A stretch of DNA of 61,587 nt from NCBI RefSeq assembly GCF_021502675.1, contig NZ_JAKFHA010000006.1, positions 226,530-288,116 on the forward strand, in the 5' to 3' direction. The position numbers and the translations under genes were made by a program. This document shows positions 1-8,133 of this stretch, in pieces (position 1 is the first letter of the stretch; every line of letters starts with the position of its first letter). Origin of the DNA: Yinghuangia soli. Its GTDB lineage: Bacteria; Actinomycetota; Actinomycetes; Streptomycetales; Streptomycetaceae. The notes under the pieces were generated by a model that worked only from the letters and a program-made list of their open reading frames with translations, was not told the origin of the DNA and did not search any database.

Positions 1-63
1 TGTGGGCCCCCGGCCCCCCCCCCCCCCCGGGGGGGGGGGGGCGGGCCCCCCCCCCCCCCGGGG
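1..63. other. Homopolymer C/G low-complexity run at window edge
   Basis: The first 63 bases are almost only runs of C and G that could pair with each other. Nothing codes here. Such a run at a sequence edge may be an assembly or sequencing artefact or the loop of a strong GC hairpin. Bases 64-303 hold no gene I can support. Confidence 0.6.
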
Positions 64-303
64 AGGTTGCACCATGCCGCGCGACCCCCCTCCCGCGGTT
101 GACTCGTCCGTAAGGCAAGGCGACGTATGCCGGGCAGACGGAGAGGAGAGGGCGATGGGCGCCCTCGGAGGGCTGGTCACAGCGGTGGGGCTGCTGCCCG
201 CACTGGTGATCCTGGCCGCGGGTGCGGCCCTGGAACTGCGCTCCTGCGGCCGGCGCACGCGGTCGGGCGGCCCGGTCCGCAAACAGGGAGCCGGGCCCGG
301 AGG

Positions 304-846
304 TCAGCGCCGCGGAACGACCCCGGACAGCCGGGCGGTGACCGCGGGGATCACGATCGCGGCGACGACCACGTGGGAGACGCACAGCATGAGCTTGGTG
401 GACACCGCGGTGTCGCCGGCCAGCAGCGGCGGCACGAACGACAGCACGGTCAGCGCGAGCGCGGTGCGCAGGTAGGTGCGGGCCGGCGCCTTGGCGAAGC
501 GGGCGATGAGCAGGGCCAGGACCGTGCCGAGCACCACGTTCACCGCGGTGCCCATCGCGAACATGCCGGTCTGGATGGGGTCCGACTCCGAGGCACCCAC
601 ACCGCCCGCCCGCATCGGGACGCCCAGCGCGTCCGCGGCCAGCCCGTACAGCTCCGCCGCGACAGCCGCGACGACACCGGCGCCGAGGCTCACCAGGGCG
701 AGCGGGCGGGTCCGTACGGTTCTTGCGACCGCCGGGCGGATGCCGGAGCGGGCGGAGGCGGGACCGGAGGCGGGAACAGTGGCGGCAGGGGCAGCAGGGG
801 CGGACTGGGCGGCAGGGGCGGACTGGACGGGCTCGGCGGCGTTCAT
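304..846 (-). CDS. DUF6069-like four-helix membrane protein
   Basis: This 180-residue protein starts at an ATG (MNAAEPVQSA). An Ala/Pro-rich N-terminal tail of about 45 residues is followed by four hydrophobic segments, roughly residues 50-80, 93-118, 127-148 and 153-175. That layout resembles the DUF6069 family of small actinobacterial membrane proteins, whose function is unknown. Longer readings upstream in this frame run antisense into the neighbouring fadE and are not supported. It stands alone, about 280 bp from fadE32, and carries no steroid operator, so a role in the catabolic pathway is unlikely. Confidence 0.7.
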   Translation of the reverse strand: MNAAEPVQSAPAAQSAPAAPAATVPASGPASARSGIRPAVARTVRTRPLALVSLGAGVVAAVAAELYGLAADALGVPMRAGGVGASESDPIQTGMFAMGTAVNVVLGTVLALLIARFAKAPARTYLRTALALTVLSFVPPLLAGDTAVSTKLMLCVSHVVVAAIVIPAVTARLSGVVPRR

Positions 847-1017
847 GGCGGGCTCCCTGAGGCGTGGGCGGCGGTACGTCTGCCCGTAGGTCGAACCACG
901 CCGGGCCGCCTCGACATCGGAGCCGGGATTCCGCGGAAACTTCTTCGGAGCGCCGCGGCAGCCGCAGGAACCCACCACCCGAGCCAAGCAGGTACAACAG
1001 GTACGCAGGCATGCGAC

Positions 1018-1067
1018 AGGGGCGGCCTGGAGACCCCTGAGGGTGCTGAAATCTCCAGGCCGCCCCT
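1018..1067 (-). terminator. Strong hairpin downstream of fadE32
   Basis: A perfect 16-bp inverted repeat (arms 1018-1033 and 1052-1067, 18-base loop) lies about 60 bp beyond the fadE32 stop. There is no U tract, which is usual for actinobacterial terminators. Confidence 0.7.
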
Positions 1068-1130
1068 GTTTCTGCCGCAGGCGGGGCGCTGCCCTGAATG
1101 GTTCCCCGTCCGCGGAAGTCCGGCAGGCCG

Positions 1131-2174
1131 TCAGAACGTCGGCGTCAGCTCCGCAGGCGCGTCGCCGAGCAGGTCGGCCGCCACCCGGGCGCGGTGGTAC
1201 CCCGCGTCGCCCCACGCCGCGCCGAGGGCCCACGCGCGCTTCATGAAGAGCTGCAGGTCGTGCTCCTCGGTGTAGCCGATCGCGCCGTGCACCTGGAGGC
1301 CGTTGCGGGCCGCCAGGTCGGCCGCCTCGCCCGCGTAGATCTTGGCCATCGAGACGTCGCGGGCCGCCGACGGCAGGCCGCGGGCCACCGAGTACGCCGC
1401 GCGCATCACGACCGGGCGAGCGAACTCGATCTTGATGAGCACGTTCGCCAGGTGGTGCTGCACCGACTGGTGAGTGCCGATCAGGACGCCGCGCTGCACG
1501 CGCTGCTTGGCGTACTCGACGGACATGTCGAGCATGCGCTTGGCCAGGCCGAGCAACTGCGCGGCCGCACCCAGCGCGCCGCGGTCGGCGGCCCGGGCCA
1601 GAGCCGCGGCGGCCGCCTCGCCCGAACCCACGAGGGTCTCCGGAGAGGGCGTGAAGCCGACCTTGAAGAGCTTGCGGCTGCGGTCCACCGAGCGCTGCGC
1701 GACCAGGTCGCACTCCGCCGGGTCGACGACGTGGATCTCCGCGCCGTCCTCCCCCGCGAGCCCGATGACCAGCAGGTCGGCCTCGCCCGCCTCGATCGCG
1801 AAAGGCTGCCCGGGAAGCAGGACCGCGGCGGTGGCCTCGCCTGCGGAGATCTTCTCGAGCCAGCCGGACGCGGGGGCGAACTCGGCCAGCAGGCCGGCCG
1901 CGACCGCGGACTCCAGGAGCGGCTCGGGCAGCGCCGCGTAGCCGGCCTCCTCCAGGACCGCGGAGAGCTCCTCGTCGGTCAGACCGAGGCCGTCCTGCTC
2001 CTCGGGCACCACAAGGCCGGTGACGCCGATCTTGGCCAGCTCGGCCCAGCGCGCGGACACCGCGGTGTCCGCCGCCCATGCAGCGCGCAGCTGCTCGGTG
2101 GTGCAGTTGGCGGCCAGGAAGTCCCGCACGGTCTCCCGGAACATCTGCTGGTCTTCGGTGAATGCCAGACGCAT
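1131..2174 (-). CDS. fadE32: Acyl-CoA dehydrogenase, beta-type subunit, FadE32-like
   Basis: This 347-residue acyl-CoA dehydrogenase begins MRLAFTEDQQ. It keeps the C-terminal signature VHGAIGYTEEHDLQLFMKR but lacks both the helix-G Glu and the usual E-G-T active-site segment, so by itself it looks like the non-catalytic partner of a heteromeric enzyme. Mycobacterial steroid degraders use such pairs, and FadE31-FadE32 acts on the acyl-CoA formed after ring C opening. It lies 35 bp downstream of a FadE31-like gene on the same strand, which supports a two-subunit enzyme. The symbol rests on remembered family resemblance and gene order. Confidence 0.75.
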   Translation of the reverse strand: MRLAFTEDQQMFRETVRDFLAANCTTEQLRAAWAADTAVSARWAELAKIGVTGLVVPEEQDGLGLTDEELSAVLEEAGYAALPEPLLESAVAAGLLAEFAPASGWLEKISAGEATAAVLLPGQPFAIEAGEADLLVIGLAGEDGAEIHVVDPAECDLVAQRSVDRSRKLFKVGFTPSPETLVGSGEAAAAALARAADRGALGAAAQLLGLAKRMLDMSVEYAKQRVQRGVLIGTHQSVQHHLANVLIKIEFARPVVMRAAYSVARGLPSAARDVSMAKIYAGEAADLAARNGLQVHGAIGYTEEHDLQLFMKRAWALGAAWGDAGYHRARVAADLLGDAPAELTPTF

Positions 2175-2209
2175 CGTCAGTTTCCTTTACTCACAGAGCT
2201 CAGCAGTGC

Positions 2210-3376
2210 TCACTTGGCCCGGGGAAGGCCGAGGATGCGTTCCGCGATCGTGTTGCGCTGGATCTCGTTGGTGCCCGCGTAGATCGGGCCGCCGAGAGCG
2301 AACAGGAAGCCGTCCAGCCAGCGCGCGCCGTCCACGGCGTCCGGCGAGCCCTCGTCCAGCTCGCCGTACCCGCCGAGCAGCTTGAGCGCGGTGGCGTGCA
2401 GTTCGACGTCCATCTGCGACCAGAAGACCTTGTTGATGGACGAGTCGGCGCCGATCTGGCCGCCGTCCAGCAGCTTGGTGACGGTGCCGAACGTGAAGAG
2501 CCGGTACGCCTCGGCATCCATCCAGGCCTGCACGGCCGCGTCGCGCAGCACCTGGTCGCCGTTGCCGCGCTCCTTGTAGAGCTCCAGGAGGCGGTCCGCG
2601 GGGGCCAGGAAGCGGCCCGGGCTGCGCAGGTTGAGGCCGCGCTCGCTGCCGGTGGTGGCGATCATGATCTTCCAGCCCTCGCCCGCGCCGCCGAGCACGT
2701 CGGCGTCCGGCACGAAGACGTCGTCGAGGAAGACCTCGGCGAAGCCGGGCTCGCCGTCCAGCTGCGGGATCGGGCGGACCGTGACGCCCGTGGACGCCAG
2801 GTCGACCATGAAGTACGTCAGGCCGTGGTGCCGCCGGGACTCCGGGTCGGTGCGGAAGAGGCCGAAGAGGCGGTGCCCGTAGGTGCCGCGCGAGCTCCAG
2901 ATCTTCTGGCCGTTGAGCACCCAGCCGCCGCGCTCCTCGTCGCGGTCCGCGCGCGAGCGGACGTTGGCGAGGTCGGAGCCGGCCTCGGGCTCGGACCAGC
3001 CTTGCACCCAGATCTCCTCGCCGGAGGCCATCTTGGGCAGGTAGCGGTCCTGCTGCTCCTTGGAGCCGAATTCGAAGACCGTCGGGGCGAAGAGGAAGAT
3101 GCCGTTCTGGCTCACGCGGCCCGGGGCGCCCGCGCGGTAGTACTCCTCCTCGAAGATCAGCCACTCGGTGAGGCCGGCCTCGCGGCCGCCGTACGCCTTG
3201 GGCCAGGACACGACCGCCCACCGGGCGTCGAAGAGCTTCTTCTCCCACTCCTGGTGGAGCCGGAAGCCCTCCTCGGTGTCCATCGACGGCAAGGGCGTCG
3301 CGGGAACGTTGGCTTCCAGCCAGGAGCGGACCTCCTGACGGAATTCCTGCTCCTTCGGCGAGAACTCGAGATCCAC
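2210..3376 (-). CDS. fadE31: Acyl-CoA dehydrogenase, catalytic subunit, FadE31-like
   Basis: This 388-residue protein uses a GTG start (VDLEFSPKEQ) with AGGAG eight bases upstream. It has the flavin-contact segment WSEPEAGSDLA (about 127-137), a candidate catalytic Glu245 in the segment TTGSERG, and a C-terminus reading GGPIYAGTNEIQRN. This closely resembles mycobacterial FadE31, which with FadE32 dehydrogenates a late HIP-pathway acyl-CoA. The gene leads a fadE31-fadE32 operon and faces fadA6. A CTGAC-N5-GTCAG operator lies 60 bp upstream in the shared promoter region, so both directions are probably repressed by the same TetR-type protein. Confidence 0.82.
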   Translation of the reverse strand: MDLEFSPKEQEFRQEVRSWLEANVPATPLPSMDTEEGFRLHQEWEKKLFDARWAVVSWPKAYGGREAGLTEWLIFEEEYYRAGAPGRVSQNGIFLFAPTVFEFGSKEQQDRYLPKMASGEEIWVQGWSEPEAGSDLANVRSRADRDEERGGWVLNGQKIWSSRGTYGHRLFGLFRTDPESRRHHGLTYFMVDLASTGVTVRPIPQLDGEPGFAEVFLDDVFVPDADVLGGAGEGWKIMIATTGSERGLNLRSPGRFLAPADRLLELYKERGNGDQVLRDAAVQAWMDAEAYRLFTFGTVTKLLDGGQIGADSSINKVFWSQMDVELHATALKLLGGYGELDEGSPDAVDGARWLDGFLFALGGPIYAGTNEIQRNTIAERILGLPRAK

Positions 3377-3436
3377 CGGGACACTCCTCACACTGCTCGC
3401 CTCTTCGGCGCTTCGCCGGGCGCGAGTAGCATATAA

Positions 3437-3451
3437 CTGACGGACCGTCAG
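3437..3451. promoter_or_regulatory. Putative steroid-regulon operator, site 1
   Basis: The site reads CTGACGGACCGTCAG, a palindrome apart from its central base. It sits between the divergent fadE31 and fadA6 genes, 46 bp from the fadA6 start. It is the best match to the ten-site consensus CTGAC-NNN-CCGTCAG. Confidence 0.8.
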
Positions 3452-3496
3452 GTAAGCGGTCCAGGGGATGTCCGTTAAATCACTCTGGGAGTTCCG

Positions 3497-4663
3497 ATGC
3501 CCGAGGCATACATCGTCGAGGCGGTCCGTACGCCGGTCGGTCGCAAGAAGGGCTCCCTTGCGGGCGTCCACCCGGCCGACCTCGGCGCGCACGCCCTCAA
3601 GGCCCTGGTCGAGCGCAGCGGCATCGACCCGGACACGGTCGACGACGTGATGATGGGCTGCGTCGACGCGATCGGCCCGCAGGCGGGCAACGTGGCGCGC
3701 ACCGCGTGGCTGGCGGCCGGCTACTCGGAGGCCGTACCGGGCGTCACCATCGACCGCCAGTGCGGCTCGTCGCAGCAGGCCATCCACTTCGCCGCGCAGG
3801 CCGTGATGTCCGGCACGAACGACGTGGTCATCGCCGGCGGCCTGCAGAACATGAACCAGATCCCGATCTCGGCGGCCATGACCTCGGCCGCTCAGTTCGG
3901 CTTCACCGACCCGTTCTCGGGTTCCAAGGGCTGGGTGGACCGATACGGGAACGAGCCGGTCGACCAGTTCTACGGCGCCGAGCTGATCGCCAAGCGCTGG
4001 GGCATCACGCGCCGCGAGATGGAGGAGTTCGCGCTCGCCTCGCACGACCGCGCGATCGCCGCCATCGACAACGGGCACTTCGCCAAGGAGATCGCCCCCA
4101 TCGAGGTCGGCGGCACCCTCGTCGACACCGACGAGCCCCCGCGCCGCGGCACCACGCTGGAGAAGATGGCCGAGCTCAAGGTGCTCATGGAGGACGGCAG
4201 CATGACCGCCGCCGTCGCCTCGCAGATCTCGGACGGCGCCGCCGCACTGCTCATCGTCTCGGAGCGCGCGCTGGAGCAGTACGGCCTGACCCCGCGGGCC
4301 CGCATCCACCACATCAGCGTGCGCGGCGCGTCGCCGATCGAGATGCTCTCCGCGCCGATCCCGGCCACCGAGTACGCGTTCGCCAAGACCGGTCTCACCA
4401 TCGACGACATCGACGCGGTCGAGATCAACGAGGCGTTCGCCCCGGTCGTGCTGTCCTGGATGAAGGACATCAAGGCGGACCACGCCAAGGTCAACCCGAA
4501 CGGCGGCGCCATCGCGCTGGGCCACCCGCTCGGTGCCACCGGCGCGCGCCTGATGACCACCCTGCTGCACCAGCTGGAGCGCACCGGCGGCCGCTACGGC
4601 CTGCAGACCATGTGCGAAGGCGGCGGCCTGGCGAACGTCACCATCATCGAGCGCCTGGGCTGA
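3497..4663 (+). CDS. fadA6: Thiolase FadA6, HIP degradation
   Basis: This 388-residue thiolase begins MPEAYIVEAV. The nucleophilic Cys89 lies in DRQCGSSQQ, followed by NEAFAPVV, the histidine motif NPNGGAIALGHPLGATGA and the second cysteine in MCEGGG. Runs such as GCVDAIG, MSGT and QIPIS match mycobacterial FadA6 rather than FadA5 as I recall them. FadA6 performs a thiolytic step on the linear diacyl-CoA left after IpdAB opens ring C. It faces fadE31, whose product is thought to act close to this step, across operator site 1. A strong hairpin follows the stop, so it is probably monocistronic. Confidence 0.88.
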   Translation: MPEAYIVEAVRTPVGRKKGSLAGVHPADLGAHALKALVERSGIDPDTVDDVMMGCVDAIGPQAGNVARTAWLAAGYSEAVPGVTIDRQCGSSQQAIHFAAQAVMSGTNDVVIAGGLQNMNQIPISAAMTSAAQFGFTDPFSGSKGWVDRYGNEPVDQFYGAELIAKRWGITRREMEEFALASHDRAIAAIDNGHFAKEIAPIEVGGTLVDTDEPPRRGTTLEKMAELKVLMEDGSMTAAVASQISDGAAALLIVSERALEQYGLTPRARIHHISVRGASPIEMLSAPIPATEYAFAKTGLTIDDIDAVEINEAFAPVVLSWMKDIKADHAKVNPNGGAIALGHPLGATGARLMTTLLHQLERTGGRYGLQTMCEGGGLANVTIIERLG

Positions 4664-4704
4664 TCCGCCCGCGGGCGGCGCACCCGCCGCACCGCACCGC
4701 GTAC

Positions 4705-4750
4705 GCCGAAGGGCGGCCTTTCCCCTCCCCGGGAAGGGCCGCCCTTCGGC
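4705..4750. terminator. Hairpin downstream of fadA6
   Basis: Arms 4705-4718 and 4737-4750 pair perfectly over 14 bp, and the interior can pair further (CTTTCCC with GGGAA). It begins about 40 bp after the fadA6 stop. Confidence 0.75.
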
Positions 4751-4775
4751 GTTCCCGGGCAGGCCCGGAAGAACC

Positions 4776-4830
4776 GATCCCGCAGAGATCCCGCATAGAT
4801 CCCGGGCAGGCCCGGCACAGATCCCGCACG
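4776..4830. repeat. Five degenerate 11-bp tandem units
   Basis: Units starting at 4776, 4787, 4798, 4809 and 4820 follow the pattern GATCCCGCANA. A 15-bp copy of CCCGGGCAGGCCCGG also occurs twice (4754 and 4801). The stretch lies in the 316-bp gap before the roadblock operon, which holds no gene. Confidence 0.6.
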
Positions 4831-4979
4831 CGAAATGTTTGGCAACTCCCAGAATGCGGGCGGAGATTCTAGACCCAGGGCACGGGGGGTCCGCTGGGAA
4901 ACAGCTGATTTCACCCGTTCGCGGAAGGACCCTGCGTAGCGTCTCGGTCACTGTCGCCACGCAGGAAGGGGAGCCCGGC

Positions 4980-5375
4980 GTGCCAGGGATCGACGAATGC
5001 CTACTGGAGGCCATGGACCTGCCAGGGGCGTTGGGTGCCTCGGTGGTCGAGTGGATCAGCGGCTTGGCCCTGGGCGCGGTCGGCGAGTCGCCGAACGGCG
5101 ATCACGAGGCCACCGCCGCGGAGACCGCCGAACTCGCGCGGCTGGCCGCGGAGTACGCCGCGTTCTCGGCGCGCGAGGTGCGCTACATCGCGGCCGATAC
5201 GCCGGTGGAGGACATCATCGTCACCACCCGGACCGGGTTCCACCTGCTCCGGTTCGTGGAGACGCAGTTCGACAGCAGCGTGTTCGTGCACCTGTGGCTG
5301 GACCGCGCGACCGCCAACCTGGCGCTGTCCCGAATACGGCTCCAGGACCTCGCGGAACGGCTGGCCCTGTCATGA
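4980..5375 (+). CDS. Roadblock/LC7-like protein A
   Basis: I start this 131-residue protein at GTG 4980 (VPGIDECLLEAM), because that gives the usual roadblock length and aligns with the protein at 6914: an LxEAM opening, an SG-x-ALG segment, EDIIVTTRTGFHLLRF, then LDRATANLALSRIRLQ. Roadblock/LC7 proteins form small dimeric folds that in bacteria often serve as GTPase-regulating partners. No GTPase gene is present here. An upstream ATG in the same frame at 4839 would add an unrelated tail. The gene overlaps the next one by four bases (ATGA), so the two are translationally coupled. Confidence 0.7.
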   Translation: MPGIDECLLEAMDLPGALGASVVEWISGLALGAVGESPNGDHEATAAETAELARLAAEYAAFSAREVRYIAADTPVEDIIVTTRTGFHLLRFVETQFDSSVFVHLWLDRATANLALSRIRLQDLAERLALS

Positions 5376-6415
5376 CCATCGCCGCGGACACCTGGACATT
5401 GGCCACCGTCCCCAGGGCGCCGGGCGACGGGATGCCCTGGGGGCCGGGCGGATTCCTGTCCGCGCCCGAGCCCGCCAGGGGCGGGGCGGGCGCCGACCGG
5501 CCGCTCGACGACACCACCCGCGCGACCGGCCCGACCGGCCCTTCCGACACGACCGACACTGCAGCCGCTCCGCAGCCGCCTGCCGACTCGGACGCGCCGT
5601 CCGAACCGGCCGAACCGGTCGGCCCGGAAAGCCTGTTCGACGACGAAACGGCGACCGGCACCACGCTGCTCCGGCTCGCCGAGCAGCACGCCACCGGCGT
5701 CCTGCTCGGCGACGCCGGGGCGGTCTACCTCCTCGACGGCGAGGTGGTGCACGCCGAAAGCCCCGCCTCCCCCACGCTCGACGTCCTGCTCGCGGCGGCC
5801 GGCCGGCTGTCCCCGGAAAGCTGGCAGGACGCCGTCGACCAGGCCGGCCGGCACCATCAGGTCGGCCGCTTCCTGGTCGAGCAAGGCCGTCTGGCCGAGG
5901 GCGAGTTGGAGATCTGCCACCTCGGTGCGCTCTTCGACGCCGCGTACTTCGCACTGGGACCGGGCGCCGGGCAGCTCCGCTTCCGGCACGGTGCCGCGCA
6001 CTGGCTCGGCCCGATCCGCCCGGTCTCGGCCCGGACCGTCGCGCGCGAATCGCGGCGCCGCCGCGAACTCCTCGACCAGGTCTGCCCGCAGCCGCGGCTG
6101 GACGTGTCGCCGGTCGCGCGCCGCTGCGGCAGCACCGCCACGGCGTCGTGCAGCGCACGCCAGCAAGCGCTGCTCGACCTCGCCGACGGCGTGCGGACGC
6201 CGTGCACGATCGCGCACTTGCTGGGCCGGCCCGCGTACCACGTGCTGGTCGACGTGCGCCGCCTGGCCGCCGCCGGGCTGATCGGCACGCCGTACGACGA
6301 AGAACCGCTGAAGCCCACGCCGTTGCCCACGTGGCTCGGCCATGCGGCGACCGCGGAAGAGCCCGATGTCGCGCTCCTGCGGCGTCTCCGGGACCTCCTG
6401 GAGGCGCGGCTGTGA
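5372..6415 (+). CDS. DUF4388-like protein with winged-helix-like C-terminus
   Basis: This 347-residue protein begins MTIAADTWTL. The first 90 or so residues are a Pro/Ala/Thr-rich linker. Residues about 93-180 resemble the DUF4388 (PatA N-terminal-like) fold, with GVLLGDAGAVYLLDGEVVHA. The C-terminal part (about 265-320) has a helical pattern that could be a winged helix. It overlaps roadblock gene A by four bases and precedes two more roadblock genes. DUF4388 and roadblock proteins often co-occur in signalling operons with small GTPases. Its function is unknown, and no catalytic motif was recognised. Confidence 0.6.
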   Translation: MTIAADTWTLATVPRAPGDGMPWGPGGFLSAPEPARGGAGADRPLDDTTRATGPTGPSDTTDTAAAPQPPADSDAPSEPAEPVGPESLFDDETATGTTLLRLAEQHATGVLLGDAGAVYLLDGEVVHAESPASPTLDVLLAAAGRLSPESWQDAVDQAGRHHQVGRFLVEQGRLAEGELEICHLGALFDAAYFALGPGAGQLRFRHGAAHWLGPIRPVSARTVARESRRRRELLDQVCPQPRLDVSPVARRCGSTATASCSARQQALLDLADGVRTPCTIAHLLGRPAYHVLVDVRRLAAAGLIGTPYDEEPLKPTPLPTWLGHAATAEEPDVALLRRLRDLLEARL

Positions 6416-6485
6416 GCACGCCTACCGATGAACCGACGTCATGAGGCGTGCGCTGTGGCAGCGCGCCGGGAGGAGGAAACCGAAA

Positions 6486-6869
6486 GTGCCGGCGGCGGAA
6501 GCCGAAGTCCTCGACGAGATACGCCGACTGCGCGCCAGGCTGCCGCAGGTCACCGGTGCGGTGGCGGCCAGCGCGGACGGATTCGTCATCGCCCAGGACG
6601 CGGCCGGGCCCGAGGCCGAGGGCATTGCCGCGCTCACCGCGGCATCGCTCGCGGTCGCCGTCCGGCTGGCCGCCGCGACCGGGCGCGGCGAGTTCCGGGA
6701 ACTCCTCGTGCAGGGCGAGGACGGCTACGTCGCCACCTATGCGGCCGGGCCCACCGCGGTCCTGACCGTCCTCGCGGAGCCGCGTACCAACGTCGGCCGC
6801 CTGCACCTGGAGTCGCGGATCTCCGGCGCGCGCATCGCCGAACTGGTCACCAGGAGCGACCCGACATGA
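6486..6869 (+). CDS. Roadblock/LC7-like protein B
   Basis: I chose the GTG start at 6486 ([12 protein letters not shown]) because AGGAGG lies nine bases upstream and the resulting 127 residues match the third roadblock protein in length. An ATG at 6441 in the same frame is possible but would add a basic tail. The core reads [17 protein letters not shown], then a helix rich in Ala and Leu, then [13 protein letters not shown] and a closing beta strand. This is the roadblock/LC7 layout of helix, two strands, helix and three strands. It sits in the middle of the four-gene operon, and its partner is unknown. Confidence 0.7.
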   Translation: MPAAEAEVLDEIRRLRARLPQVTGAVAASADGFVIAQDAAGPEAEGIAALTAASLAVAVRLAAATGRGEFRELLVQGEDGYVATYAAGPTAVLTVLAEPRTNVGRLHLESRISGARIAELVTRSDPT

Positions 6870-6913
6870 CAGCACCACGCCCCACCCCACCCAGGAGAGG
6901 AAGACCACCCGCG

Positions 6914-7297
6914 ATGGCAGCGAACGCGAACACCGACACCGCCCTCAAGGAAGCGATGACCACGATCGAGGGGACGATCGGCATCGCCCTCGTGGACTAC
7001 AACAGCGGCATGGCGCTGGGCACACTCGGCGGCGGAAAAGATCTCGATCTGACCGTCGCAGCGGCCGGCAATACCGACGTGGTCCGGGCCAAGGCGCGGA
7101 CCATGGAAATGCTGGGCCTCAAGGAGGAGATCGAGGACATCCTCATCACCCTCGACACCCAGTACCACATGATCCGGCTGCTCAAGGGCCGCGGGAAGAC
7201 CGGACTCTTCCTCTACCTGGCCCTCGACAAGAACCGTGCGAACCTCGCCATGGCGCGCCATCAACTCAAGCGCATCGAGGCCGAGTTGGAGGTCTGA
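6914..7297 (+). CDS. Roadblock/LC7-like protein C
   Basis: This 127-residue protein begins [12 protein letters not shown] with a GAGAGG site upstream. Its features are [51 protein letters not shown] and a C-terminal Glu-rich helix, a clear roadblock/LC7 pattern. It aligns well with protein A at 4980, so the two look like a duplication. It is the last gene of the operon. The 150 bp that follow include a doubled CAGGACAGT repeat near 7417 and no convincing terminator. Confidence 0.75.
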   Translation: MAANANTDTALKEAMTTIEGTIGIALVDYNSGMALGTLGGGKDLDLTVAAAGNTDVVRAKARTMEMLGLKEEIEDILITLDTQYHMIRLLKGRGKTGLFLYLALDKNRANLAMARHQLKRIEAELEV

Positions 7298-7443
7298 GCC
7301 GAACCCCCGGGCGAACCGGGGACGGCTGCGGGCCCCGCCTGGGGCTCCGGGGGCGGGTCGCGGGGGTCGCCGCGGCCCGCCCCCGGACCGTTCTCCGGTC
7401 CAGTAGCCAGTACGGCCAGGACAGTCAGGACAGTCAGGGCGGC

Positions 7444-8133
7444 TCAGGCGCCGGTCGGCACGGCCGAGCGCGCGGGCGGCGGTGCGTCCTCGGCCCTGCG
7501 CACCACGACGCCGACCGTCACGATCATCACGGCCATCCCGCCCGCGCCCAGCCCCATGGCGGCGCCCGGGTCGAGCGAGGCGAGGGTCCCCAGGCTGGGG
7601 GCGACCCGGTTGGCCGGGTCGTACACCGCGAGGAAGCGGTCCCCCGGCGCGCCGGGGCAGGCACCGGACTCGCGCAGTTCGTCGCGGGAGCCGTCCGGCA
7701 GGCGTACGACGCAGAACTGCGTGGGCTCGGAGCCCGGCGTCACCTCGCGGGTGCGCTGCTCGACGACGGTGGCGCTGCCGTCCTTGCCGAAGACGTACAT
7801 GTAGAGGTCGTACGCCTGCAGCGCGGAGGCCAGCAGCAGGAGGCTGCCCAGCGCCCCCGAGATCATCAGGGCCCACGGACGCGGGCGGATGTGCCGCAGC
7901 ACGTAGTAGCGCAGCAGGGCCAGTTGCAGCAGGAGCGGGGCCGCGACGACGATGCCGCGGGCCATTCCGCCTTCCAGGAAGCTGCTGTTCAGCCCGTACA
8001 CCTGGACCGGCCAGCACACCGCGCAGACCATGAGGAAGACCGCTGCACGCCACGCGAGGGTGTGGTGGTCGACCGCGGGCAGGCGCCAGCGGGGCAGGAT
8101 CCGTAACGTGAGTCCACTTACCGGGCCAGGCAT
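7444..8133 (-). CDS. Integral membrane protein, unknown function
   Basis: This 229-residue protein begins MPGPVSGLTL. Hydrophobic segments lie at about residues 28-48, 59-78, 88-108 and 198-218. A soluble loop between the third and fourth contains two cysteines, in TQFCVVRL and GACPGAPG. I do not recognise the family. Its start overlaps the end of the upstream SDR gene by 16 bases, so the two are probably expressed together, although nothing in the sequence ties it to steroid metabolism. Confidence 0.6.
   Translation of the reverse strand: MPGPVSGLTLRILPRWRLPAVDHHTLAWRAAVFLMVCAVCWPVQVYGLNSSFLEGGMARGIVVAAPLLLQLALLRYYVLRHIRPRPWALMISGALGSLLLLASALQAYDLYMYVFGKDGSATVVEQRTREVTPGSEPTQFCVVRLPDGSRDELRESGACPGAPGDRFLAVYDPANRVAPSLGTLASLDPGAAMGLGAGGMAVMIVTVGVVVRRAEDAPPPARSAVPTGA

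Noticed and set aside
155-475. Small plus-strand frame with one hydrophobic segment and a GGAGAGG site
   Set aside because: Its second half is antisense to the well-supported DUF6069-like gene at 304-846 and reads like a shadow. A short membrane peptide ending earlier cannot be shown, because the first stop is inside that gene.
4839-5375. ATG 4839 as the start of roadblock gene A
   Set aside because: It would add 47 residues without similarity to the roadblock paralogue at 6914 and lies within the tail of the repeat region. GTG 4980 gives the family length.
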